Below, one piece after another: positions 5,468 to 5,919 of a stretch of DNA of 5,919 nucleotides. The notes beneath the pieces were generated by a model. The model was given only the letters and a program-made list of their open reading frames with translations, had not been told where the DNA came from and did not search any database. The position numbers and the translations under genes were made by a program. Position 1 is the first letter of the stretch. The number at the start of each line of letters is the position of its first letter. The stretch covers positions 1 to 5,919 of the forward strand of contig JAABSI010000140.1 of the NCBI GenBank assembly GCA_011390455.1, written 5' to 3'. Source of the stretch: Trueperaceae bacterium (GTDB taxonomy: Bacteria > Deinococcota > Deinococci > Deinococcales > Trueperaceae).

Positions 5468-5851
5468 TCAGCGCACGAGCACGACCTCGACCGACGGCAC
5501 CGCGCCGACCCAGGCGCGGTCGGTCGTGAGGACCGGCGCGTCGCGGGACGCTGCCAGCGCGAGGGCCGCGCGGTCGCCGAGCGACCGACCGCGCGCCCGC
5601 GTCGAGGAGCGCAGCGCGGAGGCGGCCCGTGCCGCGATGGCGTCGAACGCCACGACCTCGAGCCCGAGGCCCTCGAGCACGTCCTCGGCCTCGCCCCGGG
5701 GCATCCCGAAGTCGGCGAGCTTGGTCAGCACCTCCGCGAGGTTGATCGCGCCGATCGTCGCGCCGTCCCCGACGACGGCCGCGACGCGGTCGGCGCCCGG
5801 CTCGTCGCCGAGCAGCGCCAACACCGCCGAAGCGTCCAGGACGGTGGTCAC
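5468..5851 (-). CDS. vapC: VapC-type PIN-domain toxin (ribonuclease) of a type II toxin-antitoxin pair
   Basis: This 127-residue protein is the usual VapC length. The PIN-domain acidic residues are present in order: VLDASAVLALL (Asp6), INLAEVLTKL (Glu40), SLGDRAALALA (Asp93) and VLTTDRAW (Asp111). They should bind Mg2+ or Mn2+ and support RNA cleavage, typically of tRNA or rRNA, when the toxin is free of antitoxin. The start is GTG 5851, whose GTGA overlaps the stop of the antitoxin gene; GGAGG lies 10 nt upstream. This coupling ensures that toxin is made only with antitoxin. All four catalytic acids are intact, so the toxin looks active. The RNA target cannot be inferred. Autoregulation by the VapBC complex is expected from the family, but the promoter lies outside the window. 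Confidence 0.9.
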   Translation of the reverse strand: MTTVLDASAVLALLGDEPGADRVAAVVGDGATIGAINLAEVLTKLADFGMPRGEAEDVLEGLGLEVVAFDAIAARAASALRSSTRARGRSLGDRAALALAASRDAPVLTTDRAWVGAVPSVEVVLVR

Positions 5852-5919
5852 TCGCCGGCCGCCTCCGCTCGGCGATCCGCGAGCAGCTCGTCCGAGAGCG
5901 AGCGCCCCTGGAGGTACGG
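5848..5919 (-). CDS. vapB: VapB-type antitoxin, C-terminal fragment (runs off right edge)
   Basis: Only the last 23 codons are inside the window, read from the right edge to TGA 5850-5848. They end in SLSDELLADRRAEAAGE, a charged helix of the kind found at the C-terminus of VapB antitoxins, which wraps around the toxin. The stop overlaps the vapC GTG by four bases (GTGA), the normal arrangement of such pairs. The DNA-binding N-terminus, which would tell the antitoxin class (AbrB, Phd or ribbon-helix-helix), is outside the window. The assignment rests on the short tail plus its position directly before vapC. Confidence 0.75.
   Translation of the reverse strand, partial: PYLQGRSLSDELLADRRAEAAGE

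Noticed and set aside
1..5919. tRNA, rRNA, CRISPR, insertion sequence or prophage signatures
   Set aside because: No cloverleaf, spaced direct-repeat array, transposase, integrase or terminal inverted repeat was recognisable by reading either strand.
1..5919. A new multi-gene defence or metabolic system centred on vapBC
   Set aside because: The genes after vapC (unknown protein, oxidoreductase, acetyltransferase) are ordinary families or uncharacterised, and nothing in sequence or spacing ties them functionally to the toxin-antitoxin pair.

Overview
This is a 5.9-kb window of very GC-rich bacterial chromosome, coding-dense, with nine genes I can support (seven complete, two cut by the window edges). 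No RNA gene, CRISPR array or insertion sequence is visible. The organism cannot be fixed from the sequence. High GC, GTG starts, stop/start overlaps, a PHP-type (HisJ/HisK) histidinol phosphatase and one gene that looks leaderless would fit Deinococcota (for example Trueperaceae-like lineages). Actinomycetota and other high-GC phyla remain possible.

Layout. (1) 1-763, minus: the N-terminal 254 residues of a lipoprotein built of Ig-like repeats; its C-terminus lies left of the window. (2) 764-985: non-coding, with a Shine-Dalgarno sequence, a 7-bp leader hairpin and small inverted repeats. (3) 986-1801, minus: PHP-family histidinol phosphatase. (4) 1802-2005: divergent intergenic region with a candidate promoter for the plus-strand pair. 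(5) 2006-3036, plus: two overlapping genes encoding the halves of a split YeeE/YedE sulfur-compound (probably thiosulfate) transporter. (6) 3048-5919, minus, transcribed right to left: vapB (C-terminal end only), vapC, a conserved protein of unknown function, a Gfo/Idh/MocA oxidoreductase and a GNAT acetyltransferase. Gaps in this run are short or absent, although a hairpin separates vapC from the next gene.

How they work together. Firm functional links are vapB with vapC (antitoxin and toxin) and the two YeeE/YedE halves (one transporter). The oxidoreductase and acetyltransferase are almost certainly cotranscribed and translationally coupled (TGA, one base, GTG), but no shared pathway can be inferred. 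The histidinol phosphatase would serve histidine synthesis away from other his genes. I see no convincing undescribed multi-gene system. The more interesting points are the apparently leaderless, isolated split transporter, the repeat lipoprotein with its leader hairpin, and the uncharacterised protein next to vapBC with a fresh-looking 12-bp in-frame duplication.
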